Positions 1 through 7,802 of a stretch of DNA of 37,699 bases are shown here, piece by piece. The translations under genes were made by a program, and so were the position numbers. This DNA comes from Bacillota bacterium (lineage in GTDB: Bacteria > Bacillota > Clostridia > Lachnospirales > CAG-274). Each line of letters begins with the position of its first letter. Within the stretch, counting starts at the first letter, position 1. The notes below the pieces were generated by a model. That model made no database searches. It was not told the DNA's origin and saw only the letters and a list, made by a program, of their open reading frames with translations. The stretch is taken from assembly GCA_017444985.1 (NCBI GenBank), contig JAFSVK010000150.1:1-37699 (forward strand), given 5' to 3'.

Positions 1-142
1 AAATCGTAAAATTGGCTATCTTGCCCGAGTACGTCGTCAATGTCTCTCACCAATGCTCTACATTGGCTTCGAGCCATTTCCTAGTCCTCGAACAAGCTAT
101 CTCAATTTTACTTCAATAGCACTTTTTAGAGGTACCCTTTAG
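1..142. other. Left flank, no gene assigned
   Basis: No gene can be assigned. Short open frames run off the window edge on both strands. The best minus-strand candidate starts at an ATG at 75-77, with a weak GAGG upstream, and would run leftward out of the window, but only 25 codons are visible and I recognise no family. This is probably chromosomal DNA outside the conjugative element. Confidence 0.3.
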
Positions 143-181
143 AAAAAACAAGACCCGAAGTTGCCTTCGGGTTTTGTTTTT
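143..181. terminator. Bidirectional intrinsic terminator
   Basis: The stem ACCCGAAG (153-160) pairs with CTTCGGGT (165-172) around the loop TTGC. A T-rich tail follows on the plus strand and an A-rich run precedes it, so the structure can stop transcription in both directions. It lies about 40 nt beyond the stop of the minus-strand pectate lyase gene. Confidence 0.85.
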
Positions 182-219
182 GGGGGTCAATATGTTATTA
201 CCGGGGTGTTATACACTTA

Positions 220-1728
220 TCAGGTGTTAAATGTACAACCCGAGCAGTTAGCATTCTTTATAACGTCCTTGTTTGTTCCGTTGCTGGATACACAGTTCTT
301 TAATGTATGTGTTCCGCAGCTGTAACTTGAGGATATCGTTATATAGAAGTTAACGTTGTTCTTAGTACCTGTACAGCTTACCAATGTAAGAGCACCGGTG
401 TTGTTGTTCTGGTCGTAGCCACGCTTAGCGTTGCCTGTTGCAGAACAGCTTTCAAGGTAGTGGTTGTCTGCAGAGTAGTCTCCGCCGATCTTAAAGCCGT
501 TACCGTTACCTTCGCCTACGCCTGAGTAGTTAGCCTGGCAGTTGTAGAGCTTAACGGGATAACCTGCTCTGTAGAAATCGAAACCGTCATCCGAGTTATA
601 GTTAGCGTAGCAGTACTGAAGAACATTGCCGCTACCTACATCGAGCTTAACAGCAAAACCGTCAGCGTTCTCGCCACTTGTCTTATCGTCATAGTTGTAG
701 TTGGATGTTACATTGTATATAGTGTTGCCGGATCCGCCGTTGGAGATCTGAAGACCTGTATCCTGGCACTTTGTGATAGTAACGTTCTTAACAGTGTTGC
801 TTGCACCGCTTATATAGATACCGTTATCTCCTGCCTGTGTTATGGCAAGGTCTTGTATAACAGCACCCGTTGCGGAAACCTGTATACCTCTTGCGGAGTC
901 GCTTGTGCTCATTTTTGAGTAGTTGAGTGTAGTCTTTGACTGACCTGCACCTACTATTGAAACCTTCTTTGTTACCTTTGTTGTAGCTGTCTCATAGAAT
1001 GTACCGCTTCCCAAAGAAATGGTGGAACCGCTGCTTGCTTTTGCGTATGCAGCCGCAAGTGTGGTATAGCTACCGCTTCCGTCAACTGTTATGGTTCCGC
1101 TTGAAGCTGTGGAGCTTGAAGAAGAACTTGAAGATGAGCTGCTGCTTGATGATGAGCTACTTGAAGAGCTGCTGCTTGAAGATGAGGAAGAATCACTGGA
1201 GTCTACCTGTATCTTGTAAATGTTTATGTTGCTGTTGTTTGAGTAAAGATATACAACAGAGTTGTTACCTGTATATGTATATGTCTGTGTGCTTATGGAT
1301 GTACCTGCGGTAAGTGTTGTGAATGTACCGCCGTTAGCATTACCTATAACAAGGCTTCTTGAAGAAGAACCCGTAGATCTCATAGTTACTTTGATAACAT
1401 TGCTTCCGTTCTTTGTAACGGGTATTCTCACAGCTCTGTATCTGCTTGATGAGTTAACGGCACCTGCACCGCCTGTTGCCAAAGCGTATGTATAAGATGT
1501 ACCGCTTAATGTTTGACTATCGGATACAACGCTCATTGTCTTTGAACTGTTGGCATAAAGGTCGAGATTGTCAACAGATATGTTTGAGCTTATAGTTCCC
1601 AGGCTCTTGAATGAAGAGTCTTTGAAGTTCCAACTTGTTGTTGTGCTTGCCATGGTGGTAGATACCAACAGGGAACCTGTGATTGCAAGTGATAGTGCCG
1701 ATGCTGTGATCCTTTTGAGTAAATTCAT
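220..1728 (-). CDS. Secreted pectate lyase, PL9 family, with N-terminal beta-sandwich-like module
   Basis: A secreted enzyme predicted to cleave pectate by calcium-dependent beta-elimination. In order (502 residues): a signal peptide (1 to about 27), a beta-rich module (about 30-175), an almost pure serine linker of about 30 residues, and a right-handed beta-helix domain (about 212 to the end). PL9 signatures are visible: ADGF, then SDDGFDF (calcium-binding aspartates), then GNGFKIGG with the lysine expected to be the catalytic base. The start is the ATG at 1728, because GGAGG (1737-1741) sits 8 nt upstream; the longer frame from 1743 begins upstream of that site. The gene has its own promoter region and terminator and points away from the conjugative element, so it is probably a host gene. 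The N-terminal module resembles modules in the 30.7-kb cargo protein. Confidence 0.9.
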   Translation of the reverse strand: MNLLKRITASALSLAITGSLLVSTTMASTTTSWNFKDSSFKSLGTISSNISVDNLDLYANSSKTMSVVSDSQTLSGTSYTYALATGGAGAVNSSSRYRAVRIPVTKNGSNVIKVTMRSTGSSSRSLVIGNANGGTFTTLTAGTSISTQTYTYTGNNSVVYLYSNNSNINIYKIQVDSSDSSSSSSSSSSSSSSSSSSSSSSSSSSSTASSGTITVDGSGSYTTLAAAYAKASSGSTISLGSGTFYETATTKVTKKVSIVGAGQSKTTLNYSKMSTSDSARGIQVSATGAVIQDLAITQAGDNGIYISGASNTVKNVTITKCQDTGLQISNGGSGNTIYNVTSNYNYDDKTSGENADGFAVKLDVGSGNVLQYCYANYNSDDGFDFYRAGYPVKLYNCQANYSGVGEGNGNGFKIGGDYSADNHYLESCSATGNAKRGYDQNNNTGALTLVSCTGTKNNVNFYITISSSYSCGTHTLKNCVSSNGTNKDVIKNANCSGCTFNT

Positions 1729-1773
1729 TTTTTTTTCCTCCAATACCTTTTACTCTTTATAATCGTTACCTAC

Positions 1774-1810
1774 GGCGATTTATTTCGCCAACGGAGAGAA
1801 TAATATTATA
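1774..1810 (-). promoter_or_regulatory. Putative promoter and leader hairpin of the pectate lyase
   Basis: On the minus strand a TATAAT hexamer (1805-1810) lies about 80 nt upstream of the start. No good -35 is seen, the best being TTCCAT. Just downstream in the leader is a GGCGA/TCGCC hairpin (1774-1789). Confidence 0.45.
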
Positions 1811-2326
1811 AAATTTAAAAAAATAAAATGGAAAAAATAGCTAAGAATTACGATGAAAATTGTGCAAAACGCACAAGAGAGCTGTAGAGAATGTTAAAAA
1901 CTCACACAAGTAATAGTGGGTGTTGCATATATTTAAAGAGAATTTTAGTGAAAATTAACTAAAAATCGAAATATTAGAATTTCATTAGAAAAAAGAAGAG
2001 GCCGTTTATATAAAATTAACCAATAGAAAGTGTCAAAAAGGCAAATAGAAGACTATGGATTGTGGAAGTTGCACATAGGATAAAGTGAATATTAAAATTA
2101 GATTAGAAAATAAAAAAAGTTTTTTAATTTTCTAATGGTTTATAGAGGGGAATTGTGGGTGAAAATAGATTTTTAGCTTTGCATAGAAAGGATTTTAAGT
2201 TCATTGGATTTGATAAATACAAATTTGTTGAGCTAAATTTGTTGACCCAAATCAATTTTTAGCTAACGCGAAAAAATTGATTTTCCGGCATTTGTTTCTA
2301 TAATTACAAATTTGTCGCTACAGCGG
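1811..2326. other. AT-rich gene-free stretch, probable boundary zone
   Basis: Very A/T-rich, with no convincing open frame, RNA gene or terminator. It separates the chromosomal-type pectate lyase from the first element promoter, so the left attachment site probably lies here or in the repeat that follows. I could not identify an att core without the right end. Confidence 0.4.
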
Positions 2327-2560
2327 GACCTCTCCGTCAGCTAAAGCTGCCACCTCTCCGTCAGCTGCGGCTGTTCAGGCGAGGCTTGGGTGTCGATGTG
2401 ACAACGTGGGAAGTTATGGCGACATATTTTGAAATGACAACAAAGTAAGAAATAAAAACAAAACTTGAGGTAACGGAAAAGCCTCCCTTGAAAGGGGAGG
2501 GTATGCAACGGAAGTTGCATCGGAGAGGTACCCACCCCGGGAGGGGAAGGAAGCCCATAG
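2327..2560. repeat. Palindrome-rich dispersed repeat (MITE/REP-like)
   Basis: This is a G/C-richer island in AT-rich DNA. ACCTCTCCGTCAGCT occurs twice (2328-2342 and 2352-2366, period 24). It is followed by self-complementary blocks: CCTCCC pairing with GGGGAGG near 2485-2508, and ATGCAAC pairing with GTTGCAT near 2501-2521. From memory, sequences of this style recur at many intergenic sites in clostridial genomes. Short overlapping frames across it show no protein signature and are not called. Confidence 0.6.
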
Positions 2561-2649
2561 GGCTGACTATTTTTGTTTTTCATTAGGTGTTTTTTTCATT
2601 CTTACTTGCTATTCTACCTGATTTTCACTACCTTGCAAGTATACGCATT

Positions 2650-2658
2650 TGATATAAT
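2650..2658 (+). promoter_or_regulatory. Extended -10 promoter of the leftmost element operon
   Basis: TGATATAAT is an exact extended -10 element (TG-N-TATAAT). The nearest -35-like hexamer, TTGCAA (2633-2638), is only 14 nt away, as expected if the extended -10 compensates. It is the last promoter-like sequence before the leader, attenuator and rep genes. Confidence 0.55.
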
Positions 2659-2705
2659 TAGCATAAGTCAGATAAACTTTAGTAAACAAGGGGGTTTAAG
2701 AAAAA

Positions 2706-2750
2706 ATGGGGAGCATTTTTAATGCTCGTATTATATATTTATGGAGGTGA
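2706..2750 (+). CDS. Possible 14-residue leader peptide
   Basis: The frame MGSIFNARIIYLWR starts 11 nt after a G-rich stretch (AGGGGG) in the leader between promoter and attenuator. A GAGCATT/AATGCTC hairpin (2711-2727) is embedded in it. A second micro-frame, MEVIFFT, overlaps its end (2741-2764). Position alone suggests a leader peptide coupled to the terminator at 2797-2849; there is no direct evidence of translation. Confidence 0.35.
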   Translation: MGSIFNARIIYLWR

Positions 2751-2796
2751 TATTCTTCACTTAACACATTAAAAACTTAATAAAAAATATACCTAT

Positions 2797-2849
2797 AAAG
2801 GAACAGAGCTTACGCTAAATGTAAGCTTACTGTTCCTTTTTTGTTTTTT
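2797..2849 (+). terminator. Attenuator-like terminator abutting the first gene
   Basis: AAAGGAACAG (2797-2806) pairs with CTGTTCCTTT (2830-2839), and GCTTAC (2808-2813) with GTAAGC (2821-2826). The T-run (2837-2849) ends right at the AAGGAG ribosome binding site (2851-2856) of the next gene. Transcription from the upstream promoter must pass this terminator to reach the rep region, which suggests conditional readthrough. Confidence 0.8.
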
Positions 2850-2863
2850 AAAGGAGATAAAAA

Positions 2864-3148
2864 ATGTATTGTTCAAATAAATTTGAAAAAGAGCTTTCTT
2901 TAAATGCTATTGGTTTGTATTCAGTCATGATCGACTTGCCTGTTAGGTATTTGGTTCCGATAGAGTTTTTGGCTCTTAAGAGCGGAGCTACCATTAAAGA
3001 AGTTGAAGAGGCTCTTAATGAGCTTATTATAACAGGATATGTGCTTTGTGTAAATATGCTTTATACGATAAATATTGAAAAGTTTATACAGGATATAAAC
3101 GAACTTATGGAAGATGATGAAATGTTTTTTGAAATGGAGGAAATGTAA
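2864..3148 (+). CDS. Small winged-helix-like protein
   Basis: 94 residues. Residues about 10-65 have the pattern of a replication-type winged helix (LSLNAIGLYSVM, then VEEALNELIITGYV), similar in layout to the N-terminal domains of Firmicute replication initiators. The tail is very acidic (MEDDEMFFEMEEM). AAGGAG lies 7 nt upstream of the ATG, directly behind the attenuator. The stop overlaps the next start (TAATG). A DNA-binding accessory or regulatory role is inferred from fold pattern and position; no named family is certain. Confidence 0.6.
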   Translation: MYCSNKFEKELSLNAIGLYSVMIDLPVRYLVPIEFLALKSGATIKEVEEALNELIITGYVLCVNMLYTINIEKFIQDINELMEDDEMFFEMEEM

Positions 3149-3318
3149 TGGTCAAAGTTAGAGTTATGGGAACACCCGATGATATTAAGTTTTTTATGAA
3201 GTTACTTGCGAATAATAAGTATCTCGAAATTGAGAGCATGTCGGATATATATGACAATGCCGGCACGAGAACTTACAAGAGAGCTTATGCGAATGTAATA
3301 CCAAAGGTTAAAGGTTAA
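3148..3318 (+). CDS. DUF3970-like small protein
   Basis: 56 residues, coupled to the upstream gene by a TAATG overlap and preceded by GGAGG inside that gene's last codons. The N-terminus VKVRVMGTPDDIKFF, followed by a short beta-rich stretch with YDNAGTRTYKRAY, matches my recollection of the DUF3970 family, which occurs next to rep genes in Firmicute mobile elements. Function is unknown. Confidence 0.6.
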   Translation: MVKVRVMGTPDDIKFFMKLLANNKYLEIESMSDIYDNAGTRTYKRAYANVIPKVKG

Positions 3319-3324
3319 AAAATA

Positions 3325-3353
3325 TGTCTGCGGTGCTATTGGTGCCGCAGACA
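3325..3353 (+). promoter_or_regulatory. Perfect hairpin before the initiator gene
   Basis: TGTCTGCGG (3325-3333) pairs perfectly with CCGCAGACA (3345-3353). No T-run follows, so it is not a standard terminator. It sits 20 nt upstream of the initiator start and could regulate its expression. Confidence 0.5.
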
Positions 3354-3373
3354 ATAAAGAGAGGTACAACGAT

Positions 3374-4540
3374 ATGAATATAACTGCAACGATATACGGA
3401 ATTTTAAATCAGAGCCACAACATCAGTGTGAGCCTTCCCCTTATTCACGCTATAGGGAATAATGAAGCACTTTTGTTTCAGGCACTTATTTCAAAGCACA
3501 ACTATTATTGCGAGAAAGGAATGCTTGATGATAATGGGTATTTCTACGCTACGGCTTTGGATATTGAGGTGTCTACCGGTCTTTCCCAGAGACAGCAAAA
3601 AGCTCTTATCAATAACCTTGAAGAGATTGGATTGATTGATACCGTCAGGAAAGGTATGCCGGCGAAGAAATATTTTAAATTGACTGAAAATATGACAGTT
3701 TTGGCTGAGCTCATTACGAGAGGGATTGAAAAGTTGAATGCTTTAAAAACAGAAAAAAAAGCTGTTACTGCTACTGTTTCTCACAGTTTCGACAAAATGT
3801 CGAATCAAGTTTCAACGGAATGTCAAAACAAGAATGAACAAAATGTTCAAACATGTATCGACATAATGTCAAATCAAGAATCGACAAAATGTTCAAACAT
3901 GTATCGACATAATGTCGATGAAAAACATATATATAAATCAAATATAAAAAATCATATTAATAAAAATCATATTAATAAATCCATCAATCAATCTATCGTT
4001 GCTGACAAAGATGCTTATAGGCAAGAGAGAGATAGATTGAGGGAGAAGATAGCCGAAAACATCAATATTTTTAATCAAATTCCGAGTTTGGAAACAGAGG
4101 ACATACTTGAAAACGGAAAGTTTAAAGTAAACTTAAATACGGAGGGATATCAGTGGCAGAGTATGTATTTCGAGGCTTTTAACATTATCTGTGATGTTGT
4201 AACTGCTAAAGGAAATAAGCCGTACATTATCTGCGGTCACGAATACTCGCAAGAGGTTGTAAGGTCTGTATTTATGAAACTTACTGAAGATCATATTTGT
4301 GCAGTTCTTGAGTCTCTTATGGCAATGACTGAGCCTGTGAGAAATATGCGTAAATATTTGATTTCATCGCTGTACAACTCGCTTTTTACACTCAATACGA
4401 CAGAAATGCAAGGCACTAAGCCAAAAACTGTTGATACGAAATTATTACCAAAGCCCAATTCGTTTAACAACTATCAACAGCGTGAATATGATGACACATA
4501 TCTTGAAAGAGTACTGCGGGCTAAGGGAAATTTGATTTAA
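3374..4540 (+). CDS. DUF6017-type replication initiator (RepA-like)
   Basis: 388 residues. Residues about 20-110 form a winged-helix initiator domain (ALLFQALISKHNYYC, later LSQRQQKALINNLEEIGLI). Residues about 135-210 are a low-complexity Asn/Ser/Lys linker. Residues about 255-345 match the DUF6017 C-terminal domain as I recall it (IICDVVTAKGNKPYIICG, then VRNMRKYLISSLYN). Start choice: GAGG lies 9 nt upstream. The linker coincides with six 23-bp DNA repeats (3791-3928). RepA_N plasmid initiators are known to carry the origin inside their own gene at this point, so this protein probably binds those repeats and starts replication of the excised element. That binding is inferred. Confidence 0.8.
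   Translation: MNITATIYGILNQSHNISVSLPLIHAIGNNEALLFQALISKHNYYCEKGMLDDNGYFYATALDIEVSTGLSQRQQKALINNLEEIGLIDTVRKGMPAKKYFKLTENMTVLAELITRGIEKLNALKTEKKAVTATVSHSFDKMSNQVSTECQNKNEQNVQTCIDIMSNQESTKCSNMYRHNVDEKHIYKSNIKNHINKNHINKSINQSIVADKDAYRQERDRLREKIAENINIFNQIPSLETEDILENGKFKVNLNTEGYQWQSMYFEAFNIICDVVTAKGNKPYIICGHEYSQEVVRSVFMKLTEDHICAVLESLMAMTEPVRNMRKYLISSLYNSLFTLNTTEMQGTKPKTVDTKLLPKPNSFNNYQQREYDDTYLERVLRAKGNLI
3791..3928 (+). repeat. 23-bp iteron array inside the rep gene, putative origin
   Basis: Six head-to-tail units begin at 3791, 3814, 3837, 3860, 3883 and 3906. Their shared start is GACAWAATGTC, with the variants AACGGAATGTC at 3814 and the ATGTTC form at 3837 and 3883. The last unit keeps only the core. 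Positions 3838-3870 and 3884-3916 are identical over 33 bp. The period is not a multiple of 3, so the repeat appears in different reading frames of the host gene and was conserved as DNA rather than peptide. A/T-rich DNA follows. This fits an initiator-binding origin. Confidence 0.8.
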
Positions 4541-4549
4541 GGAGGATAT

Positions 4550-5002
4550 ATGACATTTGATATTAACAATCTTGTTTCTCCGTCTGTCAGAAATGACTAT
4601 TTGAGTATAAAAGACCCGGAGGAAAAAGCAGATTTTTTGCTCAAGTTGCTTGACTATGAAGTGAATTTTAAAGATAAGGCGGATGATATTGCAAGCTATT
4701 TTAATGACCATAGCTGCGTCGAATACGATCCGATGGTTTTAAGACCCGTGGTTAAAGCGAAAGAGAATATATGTTCCTATGCGGCAGAAACCAAGGATAT
4801 TAAGAAAACCATTCGTCTTATAAATGACCTTTGTGACGATTGTATTCTTGAAAACGATAACTTTGAAACGATAATCGACAAGGCAAAATCGGAGTTTTCT
4901 ATGATAGATGATTTAAACGGTGCGGAGTTTACTTTTGAAGAAAAGAAAAGTACCGGAAAGGTAACTATAGACAGGGTTTTAGCCATGAAAGGAGGTGGTT
5001 GA
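4550..5002 (+). CDS. Hypothetical acidic element protein
   Basis: 150 residues, with AAGGAGG closely upstream of the ATG and 9 nt after the rep gene. It is mostly charged and predicted helical, with no signal peptide, membrane segment or Walker motif, and cysteines near residues 56, 75, 94 and 98. I do not recognise the family. Its place between rep and the transfer operon suggests a cytoplasmic replication or transfer accessory, but this is guesswork. Confidence 0.7.
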   Translation: MTFDINNLVSPSVRNDYLSIKDPEEKADFLLKLLDYEVNFKDKADDIASYFNDHSCVEYDPMVLRPVVKAKENICSYAAETKDIKKTIRLINDLCDDCILENDNFETIIDKAKSEFSMIDDLNGAEFTFEEKKSTGKVTIDRVLAMKGGG

Positions 5003-5003
5003 A

Positions 5004-5042
5004 ATGTGCGTTGAAGCAAGACTTCCCCCAATAAGCGAATGA
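5004..5042 (+). CDS. Possible 12-residue micro-ORF
   Basis: The frame MCVEARLPPISE follows AGGAGGTGG within the end of the previous gene and stops just before the pcfB-like gene's AAGGA site. It could be a translated coupling peptide or simply the spacer left by an excellent ribosome binding site. There is no family support. Confidence 0.2.
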   Translation: MCVEARLPPISE

Positions 5043-5056
5043 AAGGATGTGATTAA

Positions 5057-5530
5057 ATGCTTGAAGAACAGGGACAAGGACTTGTAACAGGTACGATAAA
5101 GAAACTGCTGAAATTTTTGGGCAGTAATATATGGCGAGGTGTTGTGTCCGTTGACAGTCAAGCTTATAGCAAAGCGGCACAAAAGCGGCAAGAAACAGGT
5201 AAGAAAAGCGTACAAGAATTGGTTCGTAAAGGCAGAGATCTAAAACTGAGCGAAGTGATTGAAGATAAAAAGCAGTTTACGGATTTCTGTAAGAACTGCC
5301 AAAAAGAAGGACTTGCATTTGCCGTAAAGCCCGAAAAAGACGGTGGTTACAGATTGCTCTATCAAAGCAAAGATGCCGTACTTGTGGAACAGACATATAA
5401 AAAGACCATATCGAAGGAATATAAACAGCCTAAAATCGACCTTGTTGAACTTCTAAAGCGAAACACAAAGCTTATGGATAAGGTGAACACGCAGGAACAG
5501 AACAAGCAAAGAGAGGACAGAACACGATGA
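5057..5530 (+). CDS. pcfB: PcfB/DUF3801-family protein
   Basis: 157 residues. The N-terminus has a short hydrophobic stretch (LVTGTIKKLLKFLG), followed by a basic region and the DUF3801-like core (about residues 50-115) with LSEVIEDKKQFTDFC and FAVKPEKDGGYRLLY. The Lys-rich tail ends in a 4-nt overlap with the VirD4 gene. In the pCF10 system PcfB is an accessory factor that works with the coupling protein PcfC and the relaxosome. The same neighbour here supports that role. Confidence 0.8.
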   Translation: MLEEQGQGLVTGTIKKLLKFLGSNIWRGVVSVDSQAYSKAAQKRQETGKKSVQELVRKGRDLKLSEVIEDKKQFTDFCKNCQKEGLAFAVKPEKDGGYRLLYQSKDAVLVEQTYKKTISKEYKQPKIDLVELLKRNTKLMDKVNTQEQNKQREDRTR

Positions 5531-7401
5531 AAGACAGAAAAATGCCCTTATACATATTGATTGGGATAATTCCGTTGTATGTGGGGAATGTTTGTGGCTA
5601 TGCTTATTTCACAACAGATGGAGATTTAAACACAAAACTGACCGCCATATCCAAAGCGTTTGAAACGGTGAGCCTTGGCTTTAATCTTAAATCTTTGCTT
5701 GTAGGCGGTGTGGCTGTGTTCTTCTACTCTCTTGCCGTTATATACAAGATATTCTGCAAAAAAAAGATAATGCCGGGTATAGAACACGGTTCGGCTGATT
5801 GGGGTACATCTGCGGATATAGAAAAGTTCAGAGACAAAGAAAACAAAGACAACAATATGATTTTTACCGAAACAGAGCAAATGAGCCTTAATACAAGGCA
5901 AACAATGCGTAACAACAATGTACTTGTTATAGGTGGTTCGGGTTCGGGCAAGACAAGGTTTTTCATAAAGCCCAATTTATTACAGCTTCACTCGTCTTAT
6001 GTGGTAACAGACCCAAAAGGAACTGTTTTGAATGAGGTCGGTAAAGTTCTTGCAGACGATGGCTATATAATCAAGGTTTTTAATACCGTGGATTTTTCAA
6101 AGTCTATGCGTTATAACCCTTTCACATTTATAAAAAACGAGGCAGACATAAAGGTGTTTGTGGATATATTGATAAACTCGACCAATGAAAAAGGTCAGAA
6201 GTCAAGCGATCCCTTTTGGGAAAATTCTGAAAGACTCTTATATATGGCACTTATCGGGTATATCTATTACCAATGCGATAAGAAGCAACATAACTTTGCT
6301 TCACTTTTGAGAATGCTCAACGCTATGGAAGTAAAGGAAAATGATGAGAACTTTATGAATTCAATTGACTTTGCTTTTGAGGAATTAAAGCTTGGAACTG
6401 TTGAGTTTAACAAGAAGTACAAGATAACTGAAAAGCCCGAAGTAATAATAGAACCTCAGCCGGAACACTTTGCGGTTACTCAATATACGAAGTTTAAAAT
6501 GTCTGCCGGCAAAACAGCAAAGAGCATACTTATAAGTTGCGGTGTAAGGCTTTCCGCCTTTGATATTGCCGAAGTAAGAGAGATGACAATGTACGATGAA
6601 ATGGAGCTTTCTACTGTGGGGGATAAGAAGACGGCACTGTTTATCATCATTGATGATAAGGTTTCAACTTTTAACTTTCTTGCAAATATGATGTATAGCC
6701 AGTTGTTCAAGGAATTATGTGATAAAGCAGATAATGAGTATCACGGCAGATTGCCGGTTCATGTTAGGTGTTTGCTTGATGAGTTCAGTAACATCGGACA
6801 AATTCCAAATTTCGAGAAAATAATTTCAATAATCAGGTCAAGGGAAATTTCTGTGGATGTTATTGTGCAAAATATGGCTCAAATAGAGGCTTTATACGAT
6901 AAACAAGCCGGCACTATCGTAGGCAACTGTGATACTACATTGTTTTTGGGAAGTGGTGAAAATTCCACTATGAAAAATATATCCGAGAGAGTTGGTAAAG
7001 CAACAATTAGTCATAAATCAAGCAGTACCACAAAGGGACAACAAGGCTCTTTCAGCTTACAAAATCAGATTTTAGGCAGAGAACTTATCACTCCCGATGA
7101 AGTGGGTAGGCTTGACAATGGGGAATGTATCTTGTTTATAAGGGGCTTAAAACCTTTTAAGTCAAAGAAGTACAACTATACAAAGCATCCGAGATACAAA
7201 CAAACGGGTGATGCAAACGAGGAATTTATGTTTAAAATATCCGACTATAAAAAAGCAACGGAAAATAATAAGAAAGATGAGTTCAACCTCAATGATTATG
7301 TCATCACGAATGAGGACATCGTATTCCTTTCCAATGGGGAAAACAACATAAATTCAATTGATGAAGAAACACTATTAAAAATACAGGAGGAAAATCTATG
7401 A
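5527..7401 (+). CDS. virD4: VirD4/TraG-type coupling ATPase
   Basis: 624 residues. Two N-terminal membrane helices (about 7-28 and 53-76) are followed by a cytoplasmic ATPase with Walker A GGSGSGKT (136-143) and Walker B-type LLDEFSNIG (about 414-422), then IISIIRSREISVDVIVQN and a C-terminal FIRGLKPF segment. It should bring the relaxase-DNA complex to the secretion channel (family knowledge of VirD4, TraG and PcfC). It overlaps the PcfB gene by 4 nt and the Maff2 gene by ATGA, so the three are translationally coupled. Length and motifs look intact. Confidence 0.95.
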   Translation: MKDRKMPLYILIGIIPLYVGNVCGYAYFTTDGDLNTKLTAISKAFETVSLGFNLKSLLVGGVAVFFYSLAVIYKIFCKKKIMPGIEHGSADWGTSADIEKFRDKENKDNNMIFTETEQMSLNTRQTMRNNNVLVIGGSGSGKTRFFIKPNLLQLHSSYVVTDPKGTVLNEVGKVLADDGYIIKVFNTVDFSKSMRYNPFTFIKNEADIKVFVDILINSTNEKGQKSSDPFWENSERLLYMALIGYIYYQCDKKQHNFASLLRMLNAMEVKENDENFMNSIDFAFEELKLGTVEFNKKYKITEKPEVIIEPQPEHFAVTQYTKFKMSAGKTAKSILISCGVRLSAFDIAEVREMTMYDEMELSTVGDKKTALFIIIDDKVSTFNFLANMMYSQLFKELCDKADNEYHGRLPVHVRCLLDEFSNIGQIPNFEKIISIIRSREISVDVIVQNMAQIEALYDKQAGTIVGNCDTTLFLGSGENSTMKNISERVGKATISHKSSSTTKGQQGSFSLQNQILGRELITPDEVGRLDNGECILFIRGLKPFKSKKYNYTKHPRYKQTGDANEEFMFKISDYKKATENNKKDEFNLNDYVITNEDIVFLSNGENNINSIDEETLLKIQEENL

Positions 7402-7751
7402 GAAATTTAACGAAAAATGAACTTAAAGATAAGAAAATGACGAAAGTTTGGCGAGTTGTCGGCTCAACAGCCGTGCTTATTATGACGGTGTTCTGTATGA
7501 ATGCATTTGCGGCAGAAGCGGCAGGTGGCGGAGCGACTGCTATAACTACCGCTAAGAACCTGTTAAGCAAGGCGGCAACCGCAGGCGGTGGTTTGTGGGC
7601 TGTGTGGGGACTTGTAACCCTCGGTATGAGTATCAAGGACTCCAACGGACCCGGTATCGGTAACGCAATTTGGCAGATCTTGGGTGGTGCTATTATCATC
7701 GCCGCAGGAGTTGCTATCGGGGCACTTGATTTAACTATGGCTACAAGCTGA
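7398..7751 (+). CDS. Maff2-family small membrane protein
   Basis: 117 residues. A hydrophobic segment ending in NAFAAEAAG looks like a signal sequence. It is followed by a Gly/Ala-rich region and two hydrophobic stretches (GLWAVWGLVTLGM and ILGGAIIIAAGVAIGAL), the layout of a VirB2/TrbC-like pilin or the Maff2 family of Firmicute ICEs. GGAGG lies 7 nt before the ATG, which overlaps the VirD4 stop. A surface or channel subunit role is inferred. Confidence 0.8.
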   Translation: MRNLTKNELKDKKMTKVWRVVGSTAVLIMTVFCMNAFAAEAAGGGATAITTAKNLLSKAATAGGGLWAVWGLVTLGMSIKDSNGPGIGNAIWQILGGAIIIAAGVAIGALDLTMATS

Positions 7752-7802
7752 TTTGAGTAGTGGTTTGGGGGTGAGGTCTTCCTCACCCTGCGGAGGTGAA
7801 GT

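Noticed and set aside
1-142. Short frames at the left edge on both strands, possibly an insertion sequence end or gene fragment
   Set aside because: Less than 50 codons visible, no recognisable motif, no inverted repeat partner in the window.
1130-1205. Dense repeat of serine codons, looked at as a possible microsatellite or phase-variable tract
   Set aside because: Mixed serine codons rather than an exact repeat unit; it encodes the linker between the two pectate lyase domains, common in such enzymes.
2341-2583. Minus-strand 65-80 codon frames over the palindromic repeat
   Set aside because: They are translations of the repeat element, have no ribosome binding site and no protein-like pattern.
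3791-3928. Iteron array considered as a CRISPR array
   Set aside because: Repeats are contiguous at 23 bp with no unique spacers, and no cas genes are present.
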